64,000 nt of DNA, from positions 20,023,802-20,087,801 of the forward strand of contig JACMZG010001870.1 of the NCBI GenBank assembly GCA_018340805.1, in the 5' to 3' direction. Positions 1 to 64,000 of this stretch are shown here, one piece after another. The position numbers and the translations under genes are program-made. Position 1 is the stretch's first letter. Each line of letters opens with the position of its first letter. Under the pieces are notes generated by a model. The model had not been told where the DNA came from. It ran no database searches and was given only the letters and a program-made list of their open reading frames with translations. Origin of the DNA: Microvelia longipes (taxonomy: Eukaryota > Arthropoda > Insecta > Hemiptera > Veliidae).

Positions 1-400
1 TATATATATATATAACACTTACTTGATTTAAATTCACGGACACTAATAAATTAATAAATATAAACATATATTAAGTTTGTTGCCATATTAATAGTCTGTT
101 GTAATAATGGTCACAAAAAATCAAAACGTACAGTTTTCTAACTAGGCACAAATTAATGTTTAAACATTTAAGCAATATTATATAAACACCTTAGAACAAT
201 TAACAAATGATAAGTAAATGCTAAACTTAAAACGACAATTAATTCATAAATTAGAAAATTCACGCCATCTAAAAGAAGTAGTGAAAGAATGAAAGGGCAA
301 ACATATCTATAAATATAAAAGAAATCAAAAGAATATGGGGAGGAAGTTATCAGTTGTCGCAAAATCTAAGTTTCTTATCTTTCTTTTATTTTATTGAATA
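1..400. other. No gene seen; AT-rich edge
   Basis: Starts in the end of a TA dinucleotide run. The open stretch at 168-362 on the minus strand has no recognisable motif and is AT-driven. Confidence 0.4.
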
Positions 401-402
401 AA

Positions 403-936
403 TTGTAGAAGTACAAACTATAATTTGCACTAGTTTAAATCTTAGTTACTTGTCTTTAAGCTTAGTCAGTTATCTTTAAAGGTTTAGTGCAATTTCTTGA
501 AAAATACAGACAAAATGAGCTACGAGCAGTGCTGACAAAACTGCTTAGGTTTAAAGGATGAACCGGAACCTTATGCAAGAAACGGATTGTTAAGCACGGA
601 AACACGCATTCTAAATAAAATCGCCCGACAGCGACCACCGCGCCGGAAATTATTTATTTAGTATTGTTAAACTTTATATAATTAAAAAAACTATAAAAAT
701 TACTTCCAAAACCAGGATTGTTGTTTATGCACGAAAACGACACTTCAGCCCAGTTTCATTTGATTCAGCGTTCCTCAAAAAACATAATATTTTAACCTTT
801 ATTGCGGAGAAAAATATTAACCCTGAATTTTGCTGATTTTTGAAAATTTCGCTGACTCAACAAACGGGTTAATGACGTCACAAAACCTGGTTTTCAATAG
901 GGTTTGTGCCCTCCCGAAGGTTGATTTTGGTACGAA

Positions 937-967
<31 letters not shown>

Positions 968-1108
968 TGCGAAACGTATGTTTTCGTGATTAGGGACCTC
1001 TGAAACGGATTTGTGTCGTAGTCCGAGGTTCGACTTTTGCCATGAAGCCTATCCTATTAGCTAATTTTTTCCAAAGGAAATTTGCTGAAAAGAACTTTAA
1101 AAACTGAT
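403..1108 (+). mobile_element. Foldback-type repeat, copy A (left half missing)
   Basis: Two blocks match the copy at 35.55-37.44 kb. Block 403-690 matches 36930-37240 in the same orientation (loop plus part of the right arm, including the GAACCGGAACC and CGGAAACACGCATTCTAAAT stretches). Block 720-1108 matches the reverse complement of 35550-36060, including the short TA run, the GTTAATGACGTCACA stretch and CCGAGGTTCGA. The order therefore equals loop, right arm, right outer part of a palindromic element whose left half is absent. No coding potential. Confidence 0.65.
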
Positions 1109-1143
1109 CATAAGTAATTGAAACATAAATTAAACTTACTACA

Positions 1144-1640
1144 CTACCTAAGTTGATAAGATACAAAAGATTTGAATTTAGAAATGGAAAGGGAGAAAAT
1201 AATATCAGAATTCGAAATAGAATTAGCTAAGCGCATCATACAAGAAATAGGAGAGTTAAAAAGGTAGATAGTTCCAAGGAGAGGGATGTAAAAAATATTT
1301 TGATTTCTAAGATTTATTAAGTACGGTTCATGGTAGGAAATTGAGAAAGAGAGAAGAGGACAATCCACAAAATAATTTAATAAACGATAGAGGAAGGAGA
1401 GATCAAGAGAAGGGCGGCGAACAGAAGGAGAAGTGAGATTAAGAAAAGATTGGTTTTCAAGATACGAAGTATTATTATAATCTAAACCAAGACTATAACA
1501 ACACACTCTAAGAAATTTCAAATATATAGAAGCCAACTTTTCTTTATAAGTCGTTTGATGAGGAGACTACACAGGAGAAGCATACTCAAAACTAGAACGG
1601 ACGAGAGAAAGATAAAGTTATTTAAACGTTTCAATTGAAT
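1144..1640 (-). pseudogene. Relic of a jockey-like LINE, C-terminal part of the polymerase ORF
   Basis: On the minus strand the reading starts near 1600 with LVRSSFEYASPV followed by a stop, then SPHQTTYKEKL and KFLRVCC, and continues as RRPSLDLSFLYRLLNYFVDC, FYIPLLGTIYLFNSPI and a final ISKFKSF. This series (VRS-x-EYAS-VWSP, FLR, RR-L-FLYK-L, iDC, R-F-IP, NSP, ... F...SL..FK) is the usual C-terminal end of jockey-type LINE reverse transcriptases. An in-frame stop sits where W is expected. Confidence 0.7.
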
Positions 1641-3200
1641 AAAAATCTTTTGAAGAACGGTAAATGAAACCTAAGAGTTTTCATTACAAGAGTTCAGTTA
1701 CAAGCAGTATGTTTTCCTCAACGTTAGAAAGATTTACTACTGCTTACTAAGAACCTAAAATGATTATGATCGCCAATAATAATATGACATAACTGTCTAT
1801 TACCTAAAAATGTCTTAATGCAAAAACATTTTGATTAATTTTAATCCATTTCTAGGGTTTTTGTGTCACCTAAACCTAAACTGGCCGAAAAAGCAAAATT
1901 AAATGCTTACATGTTGGAACTTTCATAATTCTAGAAAAATCCAATCCCACCCACCCTTAAAAAATTACTACGTACACACAGCGTATTTAACAGGGGATCG
2001 TATTGCATACGTATCAATACGGTCAATCTAAACTTCAACGGTTCATACAAGCGTATTAATTGTTTAAGTCGATCGAGTGAGATTACGATGATTAACTGAT
2101 TCCGGCAAACATGGCGTCTTTTATAGTGAAGGTTCACTTTTTGGTTATAAGGAAGTTTAAAACCAAAAATATATTTAATTAAATTGTGATTTCTTTGCAT
2201 AATATAAAGTTACACTAAAAAAAATAATATTCCAAAAGTTATTTGATCAAAAACGTAATATAGAAGTGAAATAAAAGTTGACGAGAAGGTTATCCGTAAA
2301 TACATCGTCTAAAGGGTAACACACAGCGTACCTGTTATAGGGGATCCATTTAGATTCCCATCTCCCTAGTTCTAGCGTATGCGATCGGATCCCCTCCGCA
2401 TAGTTCTTACAGGCAAATATAACCTGTATTGACAGAGATCGTATTCTATACTATCCGCGGATCTAGAAGTGTGTGTGAACGTACTAAATGTTATCTTTCA
2501 AAAATTAAAAACATTTTTAAGCTTTTCTGAAAAATTTACACTTTTGCAGTTACGACGTTTAAAATTGGGCCCTCCACATTACTTTACCTAACAGTCTATG
2601 AAATACATATTCCCATTTCCTTTGTTTTTCTTGTTTTAGTTACAAGTTGCTAAAGTTATGAAACATAAACTAAAAACTGAAGCAAGAAATGGATTAACAA
2701 TCTATTTGATAGTTCGTCGCCCAATTAACAATGGGGCGACGAACCACGCTAGAAAATGTGTCATACTTACTTAAGTTTACATAATAATAACGACGATTAA
2801 CAATTTTCAGATTTTAAAATGAAACGTAGTAATAGAAAATACGACTAAAAATTAATTAACAGTCGTACCACTACAGACGATAATAAAATTCTAGAACTCC
2901 CAATTTGATGTTTTATCGATTTTAAAATACTTTTAACTATCAATTTTAAGAAAAGACCATATATTTTAAAGGTATTACACACTATAAAGTAATTATAAGA
3001 ATAATATCAAATTATTAAATATGGACGAAACGAAAGTGAAACATCACAGATTGACTTTTTCTTTTAAATTTGGGAAATATCGTATTTTTTCGTAACTTTT
3101 TTACAATTTAACATATTAAGAATTAAAAATGTATTTATTATTTTACATAACATGTAAAAAAAGCTTTAATTATTAAAATAAATTATAACTTACAGTGAGA
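1641..3200. other. No gene recognised; small hairpin inside
   Basis: AT-rich. At 2711-2748 a perfect short hairpin (arms GTTCGTCGCCC and GGGCGACGAAC) stands out. The region 2290-2470 is less AT-rich with several GATCC-type sites but no reading frame of note. Confidence 0.4.
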
Positions 3201-3428
3201 TAGAGTAAGGCGTAAAAGATTTAAAGTCTCACTGATGCGCAGAAGCGAAACCCCGGGTAGGACAGGTTCTAACATGTTATTTCATGACTATGACTCATCC
3301 CGCCAGCCCTGTGTCGCATATTTTTATTTTTATAATTAATATTTATCTTATTTTTTTTTAATAAAAACTAATAAATTTAATTTTAAATTATTCAAAATTT
3401 ATTTTTATTTAATTAATGCAAATACATA

Positions 3429-3626
3429 ATGTATTACCAGGTAATTATAATTAAAATACTCAATTTACGTATCAAAATCACGTTTGAATTCGATGAGCTC
3501 GTCATGACTACTTCGGAATTACTTCGCTCGTCTTTAGACGGAAAAGGCAGCGCCGGATTAGGGGGAGGGCGAACCGGGCGACCGCCCGGGGCGCAAAATT
3601 TTGGGGGCGCAAAATTAAGATTCTAG
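3429..3626. repeat. Isolated GC-rich island, likely end of an unrecognised repeat
   Basis: In a background of about 70-75% AT, the stretch around 3530-3620 is strongly G-rich and contains GCGACCGCCCGGGGCGC and two copies of GGGGCGCAAAATT around an ATTTTG. A 65-codon frame spans it but shows no protein motif. A similar ACTTCGCTCGTC motif recurs at 7344-7355. I see a repeat fragment rather than a gene. Confidence 0.4.
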
Positions 3627-4169
3627 GTTATGGAAAAAATAATATAAAACTTAAAAAGAAAAGATTGAGTTAAACAGAGATACTTTTTGTACAGATTAGT
3701 TTATTTTTTAATATATCTAATAAACTGAAATAAAATTTATTTGTAAAAAAGACTGTCGAGGTGCCTTATCTTATTTTGAAATGATTATGCTTTTAAGCCC
3801 TGGGAAAAGGCCAGATTTAAGCTTAGCGGACACTCATCCACCCACGACCAGGCTCGATGTTTCTTAACAAGAGTAATCCCACAAAACCCTTAGATAAGAT
3901 AGCCTTCAATATTTGAAGATTTTTTTATAACAGGTGAAACATTTAAGATCCACCAATATTAACTCCTTGAATACGTGAAAACAACATGGTCTTAGTCTTT
4001 TGAAAAGACTAGGAGCATATTAAATTTACCATCATTATTTTGGTAATTATAACTCAAAACAGTAATATTGTTCCCACTTCTAGTAACTTCGAAAAATTGT
4101 ATTAGAGCAAACAGTAATATTGCTTATATTGAAAACAGCTTGACTCTTAGCAGCATTGACTGAAATTTT

Positions 4170-4327
4170 AAACTAAAATCCATCTAAAATCACCATATTC
4201 TGGTAATTTTTCATCAAGTTATTGTTTGACATGTATTAGAGGTGAATAAAATTTTTTAACATTTAATCTCTGATATATGTCAAACAATAGCTTAATAAGA
4301 AATTACTGAAATATAGTAATATCAGTA
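4170..4327. repeat. Imperfect palindrome (MITE-like)
   Basis: The segment with TGGTAATTTTTCATCAAGTT and TTGTTTGACATGTATTAGAG (about 4200-4243) is matched in inverted orientation by 4267-4325 with mismatches. No coding potential and no clear target duplication. Confidence 0.5.
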
Positions 4328-4804
4328 GCAAAGTTCTTATAATTTAATTCAGATTGGACAATAAACACAATTGTTCTAATTTAACTTTTCAAAGTTGACA
4401 AAATTAGTAAAAATATTACCATATATGGTAGGCAGTTATCAAAGTAAATTGGAACTAGTAAGCGGTAATTTACTGGGGATAGAGGCCATTTACGAAAATT
4501 TAGGACCTTTATTAAGGATTTAATGTAGGTGAATCTGAACTGTTCCGCCCGGTATAACGTACCGGTGTCTTTTCTGTCCCCACGAATTTTATGTCATATT
4601 TTGATGCTGCTTTGGATACTTAATCTAAATTTACTTTAGAAACCAAAAATAACCACCTACAACCTAAAATAACCTAAAAATACATGGTAAGATAAATGAC
4701 CATGTCAACGAAGGTTAGGTTATTGTAAGTTCATAGAGGTTATTATACAGTAGAAGAAAAAAAAAACTAAAACTTGATCAGTTTTACAAAGAGATGAGTT
4801 AGGG

Positions 4805-5375
4805 TAGAGTGCCTATATAACAGAGTGAAGCCATTGGATCAAAATGGCGGCGGTCCGACATCTTTAACTGCAAGAGATAAGAAGAAAAGAAGAATATAGA
4901 GCCGCTATATTTAAAATAAAAAATCTTTTTTACTTTACTTAATAATTTTTGCATTGAATTTTTATTCTTTGATCTTTTTATTACAGATTTTCATTTGAAA
5001 TTATTTTAATAATGCTTTTGAAGAAATATAATTATTTATTGTGTTTAATTAAGTTAAAGTATTTAATTAAGTAATTGTGTAAACAAATTTACGTTTAGCA
5101 CAATTATTTAAGAAAAACAATGGCAATAAAATACGAATACCACAATCCAACTAATATTTGCAAATAAAAAATGTCTTTGTTCATAAAAAACAGTTTAAAA
5201 AGAAAATTTCACAGCCGATAACAAATGCAACGAACAGGAAACTGAAGCTTGTAGGGTAGAGTAACCTGATGCTTTGCTACATAACGGTAACCTAAACAGG
5301 GAAGGGATTGATCCAAGAATCGACCAATAGCTTTTGAGTAGCCCTATGGCTTCACTCTGTTATATAGGCACTCTA
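4805..5375. mobile_element. hAT-like non-autonomous DNA transposon (MITE), 571 bp
   Basis: Terminal inverted repeats of about 30 bp: left begins TAGAGTGCCTATATAACAGA, right ends with its reverse complement GGCACTCTA; both continue to GTGAAGCCAT. The element is flanked on both sides by the 8-bp direct repeat AGTTAGGG (4797-4804 and 5376-5383). Eight-base target duplication plus a TA-G-rich terminus point to the hAT superfamily. No transposase frame inside. The interior contains an ATGGCGGC stretch near the left end and is otherwise AT-rich. Confidence 0.8.
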
Positions 5376-6084
5376 AGTTAGGGTTCTGGCGAATCTATAA
5401 GAAAGTATTATTTATGTATTTTGTGGTACCAAACAGCAGGATTGCAAACAGGCTTTTAATTTCCTATAAAACCGGTCCTTGAAACTACCTGCTTTTATTT
5501 ATGATCGTTTTTTGCCACGGATGTCGCTGGTTAGTATAACGTCGTAAGTATTTTTTTCTGCAATCAATATAACTACTTTCAACATAAATAAATCCGTGCT
5601 TTCTTGTTCATCATCGCGCTTTTTAAGTAACAACTTATTATTTAATTTGTCAAAGAAAATGCGCATATTAATCCCATAGATTATTAAATGCGTGGTACAG
5701 CACTATTCTCGCTCATTTGAAGTTCAGATAATTTTAGCGCATTTTTCTTGCAATTTTTAAAAAAAGGATAAATAAATGACATGTTTGTGATAGTACGGCC
5801 TAGTTTATAAAGCATATAATATCGGAAACTTTAGCAAGAAATGGATTAATGAGCAAGGATTGGAGAATGATTAATATAGTTAATAGAGTATTACTGTAAA
5901 GAAAATAGGTAGATACATAAAAGTTAATATTATCAAAAGGTACAGATGAATTTATTGAACCATTAATATAGTTAAATATGTATAAAATGGTTCAATGGTT
6001 TCAAATTAGTAATATTTTGAACATAATCATAACTAAGGTCTAAGATAGAGATTTAAAGATTGTAATTAATAAACCGTAAATCCT

Positions 6085-6195
6085 TATGTTGAATTTCCTT
6101 TACTTTGGTGTAAAAGAATTTGACTGTGAGAAGACCCATATAACTGAAGCATATTCTAAAATGGAGCGAACTAGACTTTGTAATAAATGTACAAT
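6085..6195 (-). pseudogene. LINE reverse-transcriptase fragment
   Basis: Minus-strand reading contains LVRSILEYASVIWVFSQ, the same conserved block seen in the LINE relic at 1.6 kb and in jockey-type elements. Only about 35 codons are recognisable, with no intact flanks. Confidence 0.5.
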
Positions 6196-6259
6196 AGTTT
6201 TAATTAAGTGAAGAATTTAATGGACCGTGGATAATAATTTCAAAACAATTTATTGAAGA

Positions 6260-6445
6260 CTACATTCCTTTTTTTATTTAAAACATATGTAAACTAAATG
6301 TATTGCAAAGTGAAACGTGAAAGTTTGTATTGTATACTACTACTGATGATGCAGAATTGCAATCTGCAAAACGTTTAGTTATCATATGTTTTAAATGTTT
6401 TTTTTTTAATAATGCAGTATTCAATAAATTGTTATAAAATAGTTT
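6260..6445 (+). repeat. Penelope-like 3' terminal fragment with hammerhead-like core
   Basis: Contains ACTGATGATGCAGA, a small loop, and the complementary TCTGC followed by AAAACG (6343-6377). CTGATGA, a stem, and GAAAC is the hammerhead ribozyme core carried by Penelope-like elements; here the GAAAC reads AAAAC. Stems I and III are not convincing, so this is at best a decayed version. Confidence 0.35.
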
Positions 6446-6517
6446 TAATTTGATGAAATTCCTGACTTCTGATAAAGACACTTAAAAAAATAATTAGTCA
6501 ATATAGATCAATCCAAA

Positions 6518-6938
6518 TGATAGTAGTAGTGATATGGGGGGAGTGGTAGTAACTACCAGGCAAGTAGGCCACGTTGTTGGGGCCTTTTTGCCAGCTCCCA
6601 AAGATAGTGTTCTACTACTCCATTTAATTTCAAGTGTAGGTATATTTCATCTAATCTAGACAGAAGAGCCGTGAATTTCTATGGTTCCTCTCATGCTTTT
6701 TTCAAGCAAATCATACATATTTTCACTGACTCTTATAGTCTAGTGAAAACTAGGAACAACGCGTTCCTCGCAACGCCAAACCTCCATTCACTTTAAACTA
6801 CAAGGCAGACACACTATAGTATTATAATGAATCTGCTATGAGCAAAGAGACTAATACTATTAGTAATAGTAGTCTCTTTGACTATGAGGGTCCTAAATTT
6901 TGCCTATACCCAGTTTCATTTAGGGTAAGGGATCTTCA
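6518..6938 (-). mobile_element. SINE copy (family of 41.8 kb), 5'-truncated, with 39-bp insertion
   Basis: Reverse complement matches 42017-42360: shared blocks include ACTACCAGGCAAGTAGGCCA, GAGCCGTGAATTTCTATGGT, AACTAGGAACAAC and CCTATACCCAGTTTCATTTA. The tRNA-like head is missing. At 6843-6881 it carries a hairpin absent from the other copy and flanked by CTATGAG twice. Confidence 0.7.
6843..6881. mobile_element. 39-bp palindromic micro-insertion with 7-bp direct repeats
   Basis: CAAAGAGACTAATACTATTA pairs with the following TAGTAATAGTAGTCTCTTTG as a near-perfect hairpin. CTATGAG occurs immediately before (6836-6842) and after (6882-6888). The 42.0-kb SINE copy has an uninterrupted counterpart at this site, so the direct repeat looks like a target duplication. 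Confidence 0.55.
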
Positions 6939-6954
6939 AGTTTATTTTAAAGTT

Positions 6955-7150
6955 TTTTTACTTTTTTAACATAAACAAGAGCAAAGATAATAACATACTA
7001 AACGAATTTAGAGGTTTGAAAAAAAAATTTGTCCCGAAAAGAGGTATAAACGAGATTCTTGCAAGACAAGCAAGATGCAGCTTAAGCAAGAGAAGTATTT
7101 CATTTTGGAAAAAATTGTTGGAAGACAATAATAATTTTACTTTCACAGAC
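6955..7150 (-). pseudogene. Probable LINE C-terminal fragment
   Basis: Minus-strand frame reads LARISFIPLFGTNFFFKPLN and ends SLLLFMLKK. The (F)IP-x-x-x-TN-x-x-x-x-PLN-S pattern resembles the extreme C-terminus of jockey-type LINE polymerases, as at 1.2 kb. Short, so tentative. Confidence 0.4.
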
Positions 7151-7479
7151 TGAATACGAAGGGATAGATAACTAATAATTAATTGAATTTATAATACAGT
7201 GGATTCTAACCATTTAATATTGGAAATTAAAATGTTAAAAATATTTACTTGGTATTTACAATTAAGAAATCGGGTACGGGGTACCTCAGAACTTTTCCTC
7301 ATAACATCGAATTCGCTACGCTCATCCTCCCTGCTTTGGAGTCACTTCGCTCGTCCTTACAATGTACAGGTAGTTAAATTTATACTGCAACACCTAGCAA
7401 ATACATCCGTTTTATTCTTAGCGGTCACCCATGCATCACTGACCACGCTTAATGCTGCTTAACTTTAATGACCCAACAA

Positions 7480-10400
7480 AAACCGTGAATTTGTCGTATA
7501 GAAAGAAACTTAGTGTATTGATTTACTATGTAATGGTTAATACTTGAACCAAATTTAAACTCAATTATATTTTTTTTCCGATTTTTTATTTTTTTTTAAA
7601 AAAACAACATACTCAATTTATTCGATAAAAATTAAACTAACACTAATAATGAGATAAAACTTGGTACATATGTTGATCTTATATATGACTACATATATGC
7701 CAAATCTCAAATTAAAAAAAAATCAATGTTTTATGAATTTTCAAAATTGTTGTTTAGTCATGCAAAAATAAACTTAAATATTGAGTTTTGTACCAAGTTT
7801 CAACTTTCTAGCTTAAATACACTGTGAGCTACAACGATAACAGACAGACAACTTTGTGAAAACAACTGAGAGGCCTTAAACCACCTAAATCAAATAATTC
7901 AGGTGACATCCTGATTTCAGATTTTTTGCAAATACAATACATTCCTATACACCTGCAGTATAAATGAAGAAAAGTAGAAGTCCGTAAATAGATCAGGGAC
8001 ATATAAATTATTACTTCTTAAAGATAAGACTAGTTTTGCAAGACTGTATTGTGTTCCTTTGCCCTTTCTGTAACCGTTCTGCCAGTCTACCCATTAATTA
8101 TTTTATCTTACCAAAAACCACTTGAGTGGTAAAGAACTCCACGTGAAATGTTTGCCCCAAAAGTAGTAGGGAAATCAAATTTTTAGTCCCGCCAAGTCAT
8201 GTCCGTTGTAGTTGGAGACGGTCATTGGTGTTTAATAGTAATGTTGATAGGTTTGCAATACTAAAGAACCTTATTTAAATTGAGAGGTAATCATCAGCAT
8301 CTTCTCCTGGGCGGTGTGCCAGCAGTGTGAACGAGTTGTATAGATTTTTTTGATATATTTTTAGAATATATAAAAAATTTGAGCTTGAGACTAAATATGT
8401 TGTATAGAGAAGCATAAAAGGCCAAAGCAAACTGAGATCCACAGTGTTTATTCTTCTCTTTCCATGCTATTAATAATCTTGTTGATCATGGCAACTCTTG
8501 CCATGGCTTGTAAAGTTGTTCTGGATTGGCTGTATCCATACTCTATTTTACAAATTTTGAAATGACATATAAGCTAATTTAAATAGATCCCCTCACCACT
8601 TCCATCATCCAATCCTCATGATCGCCTAAGTAAAATTCGCTAATATGTATATATTTTGTATCAGAAGGCCAATAAATGAATTCTGCTTTAAATAAATACA
8701 ACAGACATAAATAATCCCCCCCATAAAAGCCTTTCCAAAATTTACATTAATTATTTAGCAGCACCTATTTTTAGTGATATTATAGCTAACAATTATTTTC
8801 ATCAAAATAGTAATTTTTCAGTAAAATTCTTAATTTTTGTTTGTTTATTATTTTTAAACACAGTTAAACAAAATAATTTGCTTAACTTGGCTTATTGGCT
8901 ACAAAATGGTTACCCACCCTACAAATGACTTATTTCAGTGATTGCTTATGAATGATTAATAGCAAAATATCAACCTACTCCAGGCATGTGCTATACACAA
9001 AGTGGATTAAATCATCCTTCGTGACTTTTATTTTTGTGCTATTCAATACTATATGTATAAGCAAGGATTAATAAACCAAAAAATTATTTTTAGTAATAAC
9101 ATGATAAATTAAATAATATTAGTAGATTTTTAGCAGCAATTGGATGAGAAAAAATATGAAAAATAAAATGCATAAACAACCACCAGTTAGAATGTGTTCT
9201 TAAGGGTGTACTAAATGTATGTTTATCATATAAACCACACTGCTGTGTCCCTATTTAACTTAGAGACTTGAAATTTTCAACAGATACTTGAAATTTTCAA
9301 CAAGTACTTGAAAAGTTATTCAAATGAATCGCTATTTTTCAATTTTTTTTCTTTCATACTTATAAACCTATTTTTGTTCTTCTTCAAAAAGAAATCTATT
9401 CTTAAGGAAGTCACTCTATGGGGTAAAATATTACCTAGACCAAAGTAGGTGCAATTCTGATAAAAAATTGTGCCTGTAATTCGGGGAATAAAATTGAACT
9501 TTTGAGTGATAAAAATAGGGTATGTAATGTCAAAAGGTCAATAGGAAAACATTATGAAGTAAAAACATGTTAAGATAACGAACTTGATAATCCAAGATCA
9601 AATTAAAAATAAACACCCATTGTAATCGAAAATTAAAAATTTACACTTATTGTCGAGGTGTTTTTTCTCACAGTGGCAATAAGTTTGGTTTTTTCTCTTA
9701 GGAATACCCCCTTAAGAGACAATACTGTTCACTTTCTCATCAAACTAGTTTCATTGTGAGACAATATTTTATTTTTAACAAAAAATATGATGTAAAAATA
9801 TGATGTAAAAATAAAGCTTACAAATTATAATAATAAATCTGAACTTGGATTTTCTTTATCATTAATTCATAAGTATTGTAATTATTTGGTTTTCATAATT
9901 ATTTGTAACTTAAGTCATGTTTAATTTCATTGCAATGATTTATTTGAAACATATAATCTCATTTAACCAAAACTTTGACAAATAAATAACATACAAACAG
10001 CAAGATCATAACTTTGGGAACGAGTTGCCATAAATATTTTATATCTAAGTCTAACTTTCCTGTTATCCAATATATAGAATAGAATAGAATAACCATTTAT
10101 TGCTTTTTTTTAGAGATTAATACAATACATAATAATGTAACATAATTATAACACGCGTTATCCAATATAAATTATAAAAAAAAACAAAGAAATATATGTA
10201 CCTATGTGTGTTGCATCAGGAACTCATATAGAAAAATACATAAACTTTTGTCATAGAATTATGTTGAGATGCTTGACTTACCTGCTCCATTATCTACATT
10301 ACTTTTAATGATACACAAGGCATGCAATATATAAAGGCTTGAAACAGTCATTACACCCAACCTAAGGAAAATATCTCTAGGTGTTAATATCCTAAACTAA
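7480..10400. other. 3' flank of the prominin-like gene: no gene recognised
   Basis: AT-rich. Segment 7840-7925 shares a decayed block with 57715-57815 (ACAGACAATTTTG ... CACCTAAA ... AATTCAG). At 10078-10100 a short GAATA run followed by ACCATTTATTGC looks like the 3' tail of a retroposon. I see no conserved reading frame. Confidence 0.4.
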
Positions 10401-10424
10401 GGATTATTAAAGGAAAAACAATTA

Positions 10425-10642
10425 TTTTGTTATTTTTATTTATTTTTACAAATAATAAAGAATAAAAAAAGAAACTCCATCACCAACCAACACCAGAAAT
10501 AAATAGTTTAAAACCTTACAATGTGTTTCTCTTAATTTGTAACAAGACAAAACTTCATTTACTGCTACACCAATATCTGAATTAATGAACAGCTAGATAA
10601 CAGCTAAAGCCCTATTATTTTCAACTCAGTAATAACACTGTT
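10425..10642 (-). other. Likely 3' UTR start of the prominin-like gene
   Basis: Sequence directly after the stop codon on the minus strand. AATAAA hexamers occur on that strand around 10432-10446 within an A-rich run, and could serve as the polyadenylation signal. No transcript evidence; the true end may be further left. Confidence 0.3.
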
Positions 10643-63604
<52,962 letters not shown>

Positions 63605-64000
63605 CTGTATTAAAGGTACCCAACTGAGCAATTTCATTATTTTAATAATGAAAATGATATTACAGACATAAAATTAATCTTTAAATTAAGATGTAGTTTA
63701 GTTAATTTAAATTATAAACCTTGAAGGAAAATCGATAATTATAAAAACAAACGTATACTCTACAATAGCTTTTAAAATTAGGATGGTAGTCTGCCCTTAA
63801 CTTAACTCTTACAGAAAAATCTGATTTGTAAACATTCTCACAACTGAAAAATTCCTGTCATGCATAAATGGTCTTTCTCGGCATGTTCGTTGGCTACATC
63901 ACAGATATCACCTTCAAAAATATATAGCTGTGAAATATTTAAACTTTTAGCAAACAATCATATTTTAATGATTTTTTTATATTCCTCACTCTCTTAATTC

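Noticed and set aside
1931..2200. 89-codon minus-strand frame as a gene
   Set aside because: No motif, no splice context and no family resemblance; likely chance.

Overview
This is a eukaryotic nuclear window, AT-rich and dense in repeats, with no operons and no bacterial-type genes. The best explanation is a piece of a large insect genome. The one host gene I can support is a prominin-like gene on the minus strand, and the window also holds a Ty3/gypsy-class element of the errantivirus type (tRNA-Ser primer site, env relic), a group known mainly from insects. The species cannot be fixed from sequence alone.

The prominin-like gene runs right to left over at least 10.6-62.5 kb. I traced 17 coding exons (62479-62534, 61629-61816, 42465-42652, 39070-39165, 34365-34471, 32965-33060, 32104-32239, 29015-29185, 25983-26082, 24026-24238, 22531-22753, 19560-19724, 18975-19109, 17149-17307, 14002-14111, 13459-13515, 10643-10670). 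Each has GT donors and AG acceptors, and the reading phase closes at every junction. They give about 742 residues with five membrane spans and two large extracellular loops, the prominin layout. The signal peptide and most of the first extracellular segment lie upstream; a 40-nt exon at 63565-63604 is a possible part of it.

Nearly everything else is intron or 3' flank filled with mobile-element debris. From left to right: a foldback-type repeat and a LINE 3' relic (0.4-1.6 kb); a hAT-like MITE with 8-bp target duplication (4.8-5.4 kb); LINE and SINE pieces with a 39-bp hairpin insertion (6.1-7.1 kb); a 75-bp insertion inside a SINE (13.0 kb); a LINE reverse-transcriptase relic (14.4-15.3 kb); a Penelope-like 3' end (21.1-21.6 kb); a LINE 3' end with a Cys/His motif (24.5-25.2 kb); a LINE relic interrupted by a 959-bp tRNA-headed retroposon (26.7-28.4 kb); a decayed roughly 130-bp tandem array (30.7-31.9 kb); palindromic MITEs (32.4-32.8 kb); a second, larger foldback copy with a near-perfect 0.97-kb palindrome (35.6-37.4 kb); a SINE with 9-bp target duplication (41.8-42.4 kb); a tRNA-Ser-like SINE with 13-bp target duplication (45.5-45.8 kb); a decayed errantivirus carrying a nested solo LTR (46.6-54.7 kb); and an inverted pair of Penelope-like ends (57.2-57.4 kb).

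The strongest non-routine observations are: (i) the errantivirus with three LTRs resolved by two different 5-bp target duplications, plus a leader-like mini-ORF and splice donor conserved in all three LTRs; (ii) the two foldback copies truncated on opposite sides; (iii) very small insertions (39 and 75 bp) with clear target duplications inside older SINEs; (iv) the unusually long tRNA-headed retroposon.
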